64,000 bases of DNA from Streptosporangium roseum DSM 43021 (GTDB lineage Bacteria > Actinomycetota > Actinomycetes > Streptosporangiales > Streptosporangiaceae). The notes under the pieces were generated by a model. That model was given only the letters and a program-made list of their open reading frames with translations, was not told the origin of the DNA and ran no database searches. The DNA is taken from contig NC_013595.1 of NCBI RefSeq assembly GCF_000024865.1, positions 9,362,001 through 9,426,000 of the forward strand, in the 5' to 3' direction. Of this stretch, positions 57,042 to 64,000 are shown one piece after another. Positions within the stretch are counted from its first letter, which is position 1. Every line of letters starts with the position of its first letter. The position numbers and the translations under genes are program-made.

Positions 57042-58187
57042 TCAGCCCGCCGACCAGGCCCGTTCCAGCGCCTTGGGCAGGCCCCAGCGGCCCAGCGGGG
57101 TGAGCACCTCGGTCTTGTCCACGATGCCCAGGCAGGCCCAGAGCGGCGTGACCGAGCTGAACAGCGTCTCGGCCGCCTCCAGGTCCTCCGGCTCGTCCAT
57201 CCGGACGTCGATGTCCTCGGACTCGGCGATGAGCCGGGCGATCCGCTCGGGCGAGGCCAGCACCCCCGGACCGCGCCTGGCCAGCGCGGCCACCACGGCC
57301 AGCCAGTCGGCGTGGTGGATCGCGCACAGCGCGGCCAGCACCGAGTCCTCGTGGCTGAGCTCGCCCTCCAGGTCGGAGAACCCCTCGGGCGTGTCGTCGT
57401 CCTCGGGCAGGTCCGAGATCGGCCCGGCGATCCCCGCCGTGACGGTCAGCCAGAGCTCCTCGTCGTCGGCGGGCAGCGGCTCCCCGTCGTAACCGGCGCA
57501 CGCCCGCAGCACGTTGCCCGGGTAGCCCGGGTCGGCCAGCACCTCACGCAGCCGGGCGCACGCGGCCCGCAGGTCCCCGGCGGGCCGCTCGGGCTCGGGC
57601 AGCTCGGCCAGGATGCGCCGCAGCTCGCTGAGCGCGAAGGCCTCCTCCTCGTCCCAGGCCGCGAACAGCTCCTCGTCCTGCTCGTCGCTGACCGCGACCC
57701 CGGGCACCCGCCCGTCGGGCAGCGGGCTGTTGAGCCAGCGCTCCTGCAGGTCCTCGTAGACCTCCCTGGCCCCCTCGTCCCCCTGTGCGAGCGCGTCGGG
57801 GTCGACCTCTCCGGCAATGACCCGTCCCTCCAGGTAGGCGACCAGGCCGCGGAACATCTCCTCGGCGACAGGCCCCCGCTCGTCCTCCTCGGGCCAGACG
57901 AAGAAGCTCCGGGTGAGCAGGAGCGGCTCGGTCCCGGTGGACTCCAGCCACCGCTGCACGTCTCCCACTGTCGCGCCACCGGACTCGATCTCCCGCAGCG
58001 TCGCCTTGGCGGACTCCCAGAAGGGCAGGGACAGCGGGTTGCCCGCTGCCATCAGCGCCCGGCGCAGGTCGGGGAGGGCCACCAGCGCCATCCCCGACGG
58101 CACCGCGAGCAGGGCGAGGGCCACATCACGGCGGGTCAGCTCGGAGGCTGCCCGTCCGGCGTGCACACAGACGAAGTCGAGATCCAC
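57042..58187 (-). CDS. Hypothetical acidic protein
   Basis: 381 residues from a GTG at 58187 (start DLDFVCVHAGRAASELTRRDVALALLAVP). I do not recognise a family. It is strongly acidic and Leu/Ala-rich, apparently all-helical, with WPEEDERGPVAEEMFRGLVAYLEGRVIAGEVDPDALAQGDEGA, WDEEEAFALSELRRILAELPEPERPAGDLRAACARLREVLADPGYPGNVL, and a Trp-containing C-terminal part, LFSSVTPLWACLGIVDKTEVLTPLGRWGLPKALERAW. The final piece resembles a degenerate winged-helix end, often seen in actinomycete IrrE- or plasmid-type hypothetical proteins. It is isolated between mca and the protease gene. Confidence 0.7.
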   Translation of the reverse strand: MDLDFVCVHAGRAASELTRRDVALALLAVPSGMALVALPDLRRALMAAGNPLSLPFWESAKATLREIESGGATVGDVQRWLESTGTEPLLLTRSFFVWPEEDERGPVAEEMFRGLVAYLEGRVIAGEVDPDALAQGDEGAREVYEDLQERWLNSPLPDGRVPGVAVSDEQDEELFAAWDEEEAFALSELRRILAELPEPERPAGDLRAACARLREVLADPGYPGNVLRACAGYDGEPLPADDEELWLTVTAGIAGPISDLPEDDDTPEGFSDLEGELSHEDSVLAALCAIHHADWLAVVAALARRGPGVLASPERIARLIAESEDIDVRMDEPEDLEAAETLFSSVTPLWACLGIVDKTEVLTPLGRWGLPKALERAWSAG

Positions 58188-58287
58188 GCCCAGTGAGCCT
58201 ACGCCCGAAGCCGCATGAGCACATCTCCCGCCCCGCGGACGCCGTTCCTGTCCGCACGGATCGCGAGGAACATGACACGGAATCAAG

Positions 58288-58307
58288 AAAGGGAAAATTC
58301 TCCCTTT
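58288..58307. promoter_or_regulatory. Inverted repeat AAAGGGA-N6-TCCCTTT upstream of protease
   Basis: Seven-base perfect arms lie in an AT-rich stretch (58280-58400) that also contains ATGAT-TTTTT-ATCAT at 58350-58364. This is the promoter region between the acidic protein and the secreted protease. The dyad may be an operator or a weak terminator; AT content here is far above the window average. Confidence 0.4.
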
Positions 58308-58434
58308 ATCGCGCCTTTAGTTACCACACAATGAATCTGACTAACAGTCATGATTTTTTATCATACTCCTGTTAAATCGTAATGATCGCCCTTTTTGATC
58401 TGTCTCGGCGATCTCCGAGATGTCAGGAGGATCC

Positions 58435-61104
58435 TTGTTACGACCCCCCGCCCTCCTCGCCGTGGCGGCGACCCTGACCACGGCGCTCTCCCTCGTGACA
58501 GGAGGTCCCGCCCAGGCCGCCGATCCACCTCCGGCCCAGGTGGAGACCCGTACCGGGACGGATGCCCCGGCTCTCGTGAGCGGCCTCGCCGAGGCGCCCA
58601 GGAACGGTGATCCCGTCGCCGTCGCCCGGGGCCATCTGCGCGACGGACGGTACGGGATAAAGAATGTGGACACCGATCTGGCGCCACTCGACGTCGTCCG
58701 CGACGGCGCCGACGAGACCGTGCGATTCGAGCAGCGTCACCAGGGCGTCCGCGTGTTCGGCGCCCACTATCTGGTGCAGATGAGCAAGGAGGGCGACGCC
58801 CACAAGGTCACCGGGGCGGGTGGCCGCTTCCTCACCCGCCTGAACGTCTCGACCACGCCGAGGTTCCCCCAACGGCTCGCGCTGAACGTCGCGCGGTCCC
58901 GGGTGGCCGCCGAGAGCGGCGGCGACAAGGCCGGCCTCACCGCGGAGCCCGGCGGGCTCACCGTCGTCCCGGTGGGCAAGGGCCTGCTGGCCTGGCAGGT
59001 CACCGTCCGCGGGACGGACGCGCGGAAGCGGATGCCGCTGCTCGCCGACGTCTACGTCGACGCCCGGACCGGCGCGCCGCTGTTCGCCTCCAGCCGGATC
59101 CGCACGGTGGCCGAGGGCCCGGTCGTCACCTCGGGCACGACGGTCCGGGGCAGGAACGTGCCGCTGAACGCCCACCAGAGGGCCGACGGGAAGTACGAGC
59201 TGCGTGACCGCGCGCGGGCGATGTGGAACGGCACCACCGGGGAGATCCTCACCTACGACGGCCAGGAGCGCGACGTCTACGAGTTCCTGGGCGAACTCCC
59301 GGCCGACACCCCCGTCGTCGACTCCGACACCCCCGCCTTCACCGGCAAGGCCTCCGAGATCGGCGCGGTGGACGCGCACTGGGGGGCCGGCCAGGTCTAC
59401 GAGTACTACCGGCGGCTCGGCCGGAACGGCCTCGACGGCGAGGGCGGCTCGATGAGCTCGGTCGTCAACGTCACCGACTCCGGGCGCCCCTTCATCAACG
59501 CCTTCTGGGACGGCGCGAAGATGGTGTACGGCGGAGGTGGGGACGCCGCCTACTCGCTGGCCTCGGCGCTCGACGTGGTCGGCCACGAGATGACCCACGG
59601 CGTGGTCGAGCACACCGCCGGCCTGGTGTACTTCGGCCAGCCGGGCGCGATGAACGAGGGCCTGGCCGACTACTTCGGCAACGCCGTACAGGCGGAGGTC
59701 GAGGGGATCGACCTCGCCGACCCCGACGCGGGCCTGCTGGGCGAGTCGTACTGCCGCACCCTCCCGCCACGCGAGTGCGCGTTCCGCGACCTCAACGACG
59801 GGCGCACCGGGCCCGCCGACTACGTGGGCGCCACCGGCCGCATCGACAACGCGGGCGTCCACCTGAACTCGACGATCTTCAGTGGCGCCCTGTGGGACAT
59901 CCGGGAGAAGCTGGGATCCAGGACCGACAAGATCGCGTACAAGGCGCTGTCGGAGTACATGACCCCGCTCGACGACTTCACCGACGGCCGGCGCGCGGTG
60001 CTCGCGGCCGCCGCGCGCATGCGGCTGGGCGCCAAGGACCTGCTGACGATCGCGCGCGCCTTCGACGCCCACGGCATCAAGGCGGGCTGGGAGCGGCGCA
60101 TCCCCACCGACCACGACGTCCTGCTGCGCGGCATCACCGACCTCTACGCCCAGCCCGACGCGGCCGGCGACCGTTACGTGATCACCAACTCCTCGGCCGA
60201 CCTGTCGGCGCCCCCGGCCGTGTACACCGGCCGGGTGCGCGGCGGCCGGGCCGAGCTGCTCTCCGCTCCGGGCGAGCAGTACAACTTCGCTCCGGCCACG
60301 GACGGCAGGACCGGGGCCTGGGCGACCTACGTCGACACGGGGACCGCGTGGAAGATCCAGGTGTGGAGCCGGCCGCTGGACCGCTCGCGTCCGCCCGCGC
60401 TGGTGCACGAGGGCGACGAGGACGTCCTCAACGTGGCGGTGGAGGGCGACACGGTCGCCTACTCGCTCTGGGACCCCGCGACGGGCGGCTACGACCTGTG
60501 GGTCAGGAGGGGCGGCGCCGCCCCGGTCAACCTGACGCCCCAGGAGGGGGTCTTCAGCAGGGCGCCGTCGATCCGGAACGGCCGGATCGCCTACGTCAAG
60601 CTGTACCTGCGGGAGGGCCCCCGCCGGATGCTGGTCGCCACCCGCGACCTCGCCTCGGGGCAGGAGACCGAGCTGCCCGCCCCGCAGGGCCCGCCCAACG
60701 TGATCGGGCTCACCGCCGCCCCCGTGCTGACCGGCTCCCACCTGGTCTGGCTGGAGGACGCCCAGCAGGACGGCAGGGCGGGCATCATGCGCGCGAAGGC
60801 TGACGGCAGCGCCCCGGCGGTGGTGGTCCCCGACGACGCGTCCGCGCTGGAGCTCCTGGACATGGACGCCACGGACACGGCCATCACCTACAGCATCTAC
60901 CCCGACCTGTCGGTGCCCTCCAACGAGAACCTGCCCAAGATCACCCAGATCCCGGCGGCGGGCGGCACGCCGGTGCGGGTCACGTGCAACCGGGGCGAGC
61001 AGGCCCAGTTCGCGGCGGTCGAGGGCGCCCGCGTGGTCTGGGTGGACGGCACCGCCGCCCACATCGACCTGGCCACCCGGGCACGTCCGAGAGGGGGCTG
61101 CTGA
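58435..61104 (+). CDS. Secreted M4 (thermolysin-type) metalloprotease with beta-propeller-like tail
   Basis: 889 residues from a TTG at 58435, four bases after AGGAGG; the ATG at 58420 would bury that site. A signal peptide of ~28 residues (LLAVAATLTTALSLVTGGPAQA) is followed by an FTP/PepSY propeptide (~30-240, with FEQRHQGVRVFGAHYLVQM and PLLADVYVDARTGAPL), then the catalytic domain. Zinc ligands are HEMTH at 384-388 and Glu408 in NEGLADYFGN; NNAGVHLNSTIFSGALW-like sequence holds the transition-state His. From ~560 on is a beta-rich repeat region like TolB/WD40 propellers (AYSLWDPATGGYDLWVRR, RIAYVKLYLREGPRRML). It degrades extracellular proteins. It has its own promoter region and strong terminator. 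Confidence 0.93.
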   Translation: MLRPPALLAVAATLTTALSLVTGGPAQAADPPPAQVETRTGTDAPALVSGLAEAPRNGDPVAVARGHLRDGRYGIKNVDTDLAPLDVVRDGADETVRFEQRHQGVRVFGAHYLVQMSKEGDAHKVTGAGGRFLTRLNVSTTPRFPQRLALNVARSRVAAESGGDKAGLTAEPGGLTVVPVGKGLLAWQVTVRGTDARKRMPLLADVYVDARTGAPLFASSRIRTVAEGPVVTSGTTVRGRNVPLNAHQRADGKYELRDRARAMWNGTTGEILTYDGQERDVYEFLGELPADTPVVDSDTPAFTGKASEIGAVDAHWGAGQVYEYYRRLGRNGLDGEGGSMSSVVNVTDSGRPFINAFWDGAKMVYGGGGDAAYSLASALDVVGHEMTHGVVEHTAGLVYFGQPGAMNEGLADYFGNAVQAEVEGIDLADPDAGLLGESYCRTLPPRECAFRDLNDGRTGPADYVGATGRIDNAGVHLNSTIFSGALWDIREKLGSRTDKIAYKALSEYMTPLDDFTDGRRAVLAAAARMRLGAKDLLTIARAFDAHGIKAGWERRIPTDHDVLLRGITDLYAQPDAAGDRYVITNSSADLSAPPAVYTGRVRGGRAELLSAPGEQYNFAPATDGRTGAWATYVDTGTAWKIQVWSRPLDRSRPPALVHEGDEDVLNVAVEGDTVAYSLWDPATGGYDLWVRRGGAAPVNLTPQEGVFSRAPSIRNGRIAYVKLYLREGPRRMLVATRDLASGQETELPAPQGPPNVIGLTAAPVLTGSHLVWLEDAQQDGRAGIMRAKADGSAPAVVVPDDASALELLDMDATDTAITYSIYPDLSVPSNENLPKITQIPAAGGTPVRVTCNRGEQAQFAAVEGARVVWVDGTAAHIDLATRARPRGGC

Positions 61105-61117
61105 GGTCACGGCGCCC

Positions 61118-61156
61118 CGCTCCCCCGCCGGGTGGACACCACCCGGCGGGGGAGCG
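61118..61156 (+). terminator. Strong rho-independent-type hairpin after protease
   Basis: CGCTCCCCCGCCGGGTGG at 61118-61135 pairs perfectly with 61139-61156 across an ACA loop, an 18-bp stem only 14 bp beyond the protease stop codon. No T run follows, as usual in actinomycetes. Confidence 0.85.
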
Positions 61157-61338
61157 CCGGGCCGTACGGTGATCATCCGGGGGTGCGACGGCGAGCGGCC
61201 GGGCCGCCGGCGCACGCTCACAGCCTCGCCCCTCCGCCGGTTTACTGTGGGTAGGACCGTGCGGGCAGAGCCGTGACGCGCGGCGCGCGTACCTCGCGCG
61301 AGGCGAACGTACGCACCGCGTACGCAGGGGAGGTCATG

Positions 61339-63387
61339 ATGAACCGTTTGAAGGACGCGACGAGCCCCTATCTGCTCCAGCACGCGGACAACCCCGTCGA
61401 GTGGTTCGAGTGGGGGGAGGACGCCTTCGCCGAGGCCGCCCGGCGAAACGTGCCGTTGCTGATCTCCGTCGGCTACTCGGCGTGCCACTGGTGCCACGTG
61501 ATGGCGCACGAGTCGTTCGAGGACGAGGGCACCGCCGCGCTGATGAACGAGCACTTCGTCAACGTCAAGGTGGACCGTGAGGAACGGCCGGACGTCGACG
61601 CGGTCTACATGGCGGCCACCCAGGCCATGACCGGCCAGGGCGGGTGGCCGATGACCGTCTTCGCCACCCCCGGAGGACATCCCTTCTACACCGGGACCTA
61701 CTTCCCCCGGCCCCAGTTCCAGCGGCTGCTGGCCGGGGTGTCGAATGCCTGGAACGGCGACCGCGAGGCGGTGCTGGAGCAGAGTTCGAAGATCGTGGAG
61801 GCGCTGAACGAGCGGTCGGCGCTGCCCTCGGGCCCGCTGCCCACGCCGGACACGCTGGCCCGCGCCGTGCAGAGCCTGAGCCGGTCCTTCGACCAGGTGC
61901 GCGGCGGGTTCGGCGGGGCTCCCAAGTTCCCGCCGTCGATGGCGCTGGAGTTCCTGCTGCGGTACGGCGCCGCCGCCGAGCCCCGCACCGGGGCCGAGGG
62001 CGGAGAGCCGGAGGACCGGCGGGAACCGGGAGCCGGCGCGGGGGCCGGGGCGGGCGCGCCGACGGCGACGGCGATGGCCGGGCGCACGCTGGAGGCCATG
62101 GCCAGGGGCGGGATATACGACCAGCTCGGCGGCGGTTTCGCCCGTTACAGCGTGGACGCCGACTGGGTGGTGCCGCACTTCGAGAAGATGCTCTACGACA
62201 ACGCCCTGCTGCTGCGGGTCTACGCCCACTGGTGGCGCCTGACCGGGTCGGCCCTGGGCAGGCGGGTGGCCCTGGAGACGGCCGACTGGCTGCTGGCCGA
62301 GATGCGCACCCCCGAGGGCGGCTTCGCCTCCGCCCTGGACGCCGACAGCGAGGGCGTGGAGGGCAAGTTCTACGCCTGGACCCCGGAGGAGATCCACGAG
62401 GTCCTGGGCGAGGAGGACGGCGCCTGGGCGGTCGCCCTGTACGAGGTGACCGGCACGTTCGAACACGGCACCTCGGTGCTCCAGCTCCTGTCCGACCCCG
62501 ACGACGCCGAGCGGTCCGCCCGCGTACGCGCCGAGCTGCTGGCCGCGCGGGCCCACCGGGTGCGGCCCGGCAGGGACGACAAGGTGGTGGCCGCCTGGAA
62601 CGGCCTGGCCATCGCCGCCCTGGCCGAGACCGGGGCCCTGTTCGACCGGCCCGACCTGGTGGAGGCGGCGCGGGCGGCGGCCGTACTCCTCGACGGGTCG
62701 CACATGGACGGCGACCGGCTGCTGCGCACCTCGCGCGACGGCCGGGCGGGTGCCAACGCCGGAGTCCTGGAGGACTACGCGGACCTGGCCGAAGGCCTGC
62801 TCACCCTGTACGGCGTGACCGGGGAGGTCCGCTGGTTCCACCGGGCCGGGGCGCTGCTGGAGACCGTCCTCGACCGGTTCGCCGACGGCTCCGGCGGATT
62901 CTTCGACACCGCCGACGACGCCGAGCGGCTGTTCCAGCGCCCGCAGGACCCCACCGACAACGCGACCCCCTCGGGCCAGTTCGCCGCCGCCGGGGCGCTG
63001 CTGTCGTACGCGGCCCTGACCGGCTCGGCCAGGCACCGGGAGGCGGCCGAGGCGGCTCTCGGCACGGTGACCGTCCTGGCCGACAAGCACGCGCGGTTCG
63101 CCGGGTGGGGGCTCGCGGTGGCCCAGGCCGCCGTGTCCGGACCGGTCGAGGCCGCGATCGTGGGCCCGCTCGACGACCCGGCGACCTCGGCGCTGCACAG
63201 GACCGCGCTGCTCTCCCCCGCCCCCGGCCTGGTCGTCGCGCTCGGCGAGCCCGGGTCAGCCGAGGTCCCGCTCCTTGAGGGCCGGGGCCTGCTCGACGGC
63301 GCCCCGGCGGCCTACGTGTGCCGGGGGTTCACCTGCAGGATGCCCGTCACCACTCCGGCCGGGCTACGGGCCGAACTGGCGTCCTGA
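61339..63387 (+). CDS. DUF255 thioredoxin-fold / glycan-barrel protein (YyaL-like)
   Basis: 682 residues. The ATG at 61339 is better spaced from GGGGAGG than that at 61336. The N-terminal ~180 residues are the DUF255 thioredoxin-like domain: NRLKDATSPYLLQHADNPVEWFEWGEDAF, CxxC at Cys49-Cys52 in YSACHWCHVMAHESFED, VKVDREERPDVDAVYM, GGWPMTVFATP. The rest is an (alpha/alpha)6 barrel like N-acylglucosamine epimerases (GGIYDQLGGGFARYSVDADWVVPHFEKMLYDNALL, NGLAIAALAETG), with an Ala/Gly insert near residues 215-250. Function is unsettled (spermatogenesis-associated/YyaL family). M. tuberculosis Rv1084 is the positional counterpart beside mca. Confidence 0.93.
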   Translation: MNRLKDATSPYLLQHADNPVEWFEWGEDAFAEAARRNVPLLISVGYSACHWCHVMAHESFEDEGTAALMNEHFVNVKVDREERPDVDAVYMAATQAMTGQGGWPMTVFATPGGHPFYTGTYFPRPQFQRLLAGVSNAWNGDREAVLEQSSKIVEALNERSALPSGPLPTPDTLARAVQSLSRSFDQVRGGFGGAPKFPPSMALEFLLRYGAAAEPRTGAEGGEPEDRREPGAGAGAGAGAPTATAMAGRTLEAMARGGIYDQLGGGFARYSVDADWVVPHFEKMLYDNALLLRVYAHWWRLTGSALGRRVALETADWLLAEMRTPEGGFASALDADSEGVEGKFYAWTPEEIHEVLGEEDGAWAVALYEVTGTFEHGTSVLQLLSDPDDAERSARVRAELLAARAHRVRPGRDDKVVAAWNGLAIAALAETGALFDRPDLVEAARAAAVLLDGSHMDGDRLLRTSRDGRAGANAGVLEDYADLAEGLLTLYGVTGEVRWFHRAGALLETVLDRFADGSGGFFDTADDAERLFQRPQDPTDNATPSGQFAAAGALLSYAALTGSARHREAAEAALGTVTVLADKHARFAGWGLAVAQAAVSGPVEAAIVGPLDDPATSALHRTALLSPAPGLVVALGEPGSAEVPLLEGRGLLDGAPAAYVCRGFTCRMPVTTPAGLRAELAS

Positions 63388-63397
63388 GGGTCAGCGG

Positions 63398-64000
63398 CTA
63401 GCGGTCCGGCGGCCTCTGGGAGAACTCTCCCGGAGGCCGGGTCTGGTCGCGGGGACCGGTGCCCGTGTCGTCGCCCGTCCCGTCGCCCGTCCCGTCGCCC
63501 GTGCCGTCGCCGGTGCCGGTCCCGTCACCCGGGTCGTCGCCCGTGCCGTCACCGGTCCCGTCGCCCGTGCCGTCCGGGGACGGGGTCTGGTCGGGGACCT
63601 CGCCGGTCGTCCCGTCGGGGAGCGGGGTGGGCGAGACGTCCTGACGATCGTCGTAGTCGCCGTAGTCGTCGTCGGAGCCGTAGCCGTCGTCGTAGTAGGT
63701 GGAGTAGCCGTAGTTGGACGGCTCGGCGAACTCCTTGACCGGCTTGCCGGACATCGCCTCGGTCATGAACGCACGCCAGATCTGCGCCGGGTAGGTCCCG
63801 CCGTACTGGGCGCTGCCGTTGACGACCACCGGCTTGTTGTCGTCGCGGAACATGTCCACCGCGACCGCCATCTGCGGGGTGAACCCGGCGAACCACACGG
63901 CCGCCGACTTGTCGGTGGTGCCGGTCTTGCCGGCCACCGGCCGGTCGTAGAGGCGGGCGGCCGAACCGGTGCCCGCCTCGACGACCTGGGTCATCGCGTA
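63398..64000 (-). CDS. Penicillin-binding protein, C-terminal part (5' end outside window)
   Basis: Last 200 residues of a class A PBP, open through the right edge. The transpeptidase KTG triad is in RPVAGKTGTTDKSAAVWFAGFTPQMAVAVDMF, followed by the typical end SAQYGGTYPAQIWRAFM. The Ser-x-x-Lys active site and the glycosyltransferase domain must lie beyond 64000. The C-terminal tail is long and unusual: YSTYYDDGYGSDDDYGDYDDR, then ~70 residues of Gly, Asp, Thr repeats (DGTGDGTG units), ending in a Pro/Arg tail. The repeats are encoded by near-identical 12-15 bp words (63465-63570) and may vary between strains. Confidence 0.9.
   Translation of the reverse strand, partial: YAMTQVVEAGTGSAARLYDRPVAGKTGTTDKSAAVWFAGFTPQMAVAVDMFRDDNKPVVVNGSAQYGGTYPAQIWRAFMTEAMSGKPVKEFAEPSNYGYSTYYDDGYGSDDDYGDYDDRQDVSPTPLPDGTTGEVPDQTPSPDGTGDGTGDGTGDDPGDGTGTGDGTGDGTGDGTGDDTGTGPRDQTRPPGEFSQRPPDR

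Noticed and set aside
58438..63198. Minus-strand open frame of about 1590 codons opposite the protease and DUF255 genes
   Set aside because: Antisense to two well-supported genes; composition is Gly/Arg/His/Val low complexity typical of the complement of high-GC coding sequence, with no domain.

Overview
The window is about 64 kb of very GC-rich chromosome with dense genes, frequent GTG/TTG starts and strong C/G bias at third codon positions. Mycothiol S-conjugate amidase (mca), a probable F420/PPOX-type enzyme, a GreA/DUF4307/Mca block, PknB-type kinases and a Nur-box superoxide dismutase all point to an actinomycete. Overall gene style suggests Streptosporangiales (Streptosporangium/Nonomuraea-like); this placement is an inference. 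I found no rRNA, tRNA, CRISPR array, insertion sequence or prophage.

Backbone. A conserved actinobacterial core is spread along the window: a lipid-droplet-type protein, xseA, xseB, a DUF4245 protein and glpX (1-5.5 kb); fumC (27-28.6 kb); a PhoH-type protein and a cis-prenyltransferase (41.6-43.9 kb); greA, DUF4307, mca, a 59-residue membrane protein and a DUF255 thioredoxin-fold protein (54.5-63.4 kb). The same set lies in Mycobacterium tuberculosis between about Rv1080c and Rv1110, so the rest of the window can be read as accessory blocks inserted into an old syntenic core.

Accessory blocks, left to right. (i) 5.5-8.3 kb: a DUF1707 protein, a TetR/MFS pair and a 40-bp tandem repeat. (ii) 8.4-13.2 kb: a translationally coupled myo-inositol catabolic operon, iolG-iolE-iolC-aldolase-iolB, on the minus strand. 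(iii) 13.3-15.9 kb: a MocR regulator, a DMT exporter and an antisense small membrane protein. (iv) 16.2-18.3 kb: class I fumarase and a pyridoxamine-oxidase-fold enzyme. (v) 18.4-23.2 kb: two TetR-controlled divergent units (hydrolase + MFS; quinone-reductase-type dehydrogenase + NTF2-like protein), both with visible operators. (vi) 23.5-27.2 kb: sodF behind a Nur box, then two tandem Ser/Thr kinases. (vii) 29.1-35.8 kb: 3-hydroxybutyrate dehydrogenase-like SDR, GAF/PucR regulator, MHS symporter, hydrolase and secreted esterase, possibly an uptake route for hydroxyacid oligomers. (viii) 35.8-41.5 kb: a glycosyltransferase, a lytic transglycosylase, and a response regulator/kinase/lipoprotein operon, with a Crp-type site between the divergent units. 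(ix) 44.5-49.4 kb: two TIGR04222-type membrane proteins with Cys/Gly- or Cys/Pro/Ser-rich tails flanking a DUF692 (MNIO) enzyme and its partner. This is the best candidate for a little-described system, a RiPP-like modification locus. (x) 49.4-53.0 kb: PEP carboxykinase with four DasR-like 16-mers upstream, a ribbon-helix-helix-type protein and a TetR regulator. (xi) 58.4-61.1 kb: a secreted thermolysin-type protease.

The window begins inside a CDS and ends inside a penicillin-binding protein gene. Central carbon metabolism is strongly represented: glpX and pckG (gluconeogenesis), two unrelated fumarases, and inositol and hydroxybutyrate catabolism.
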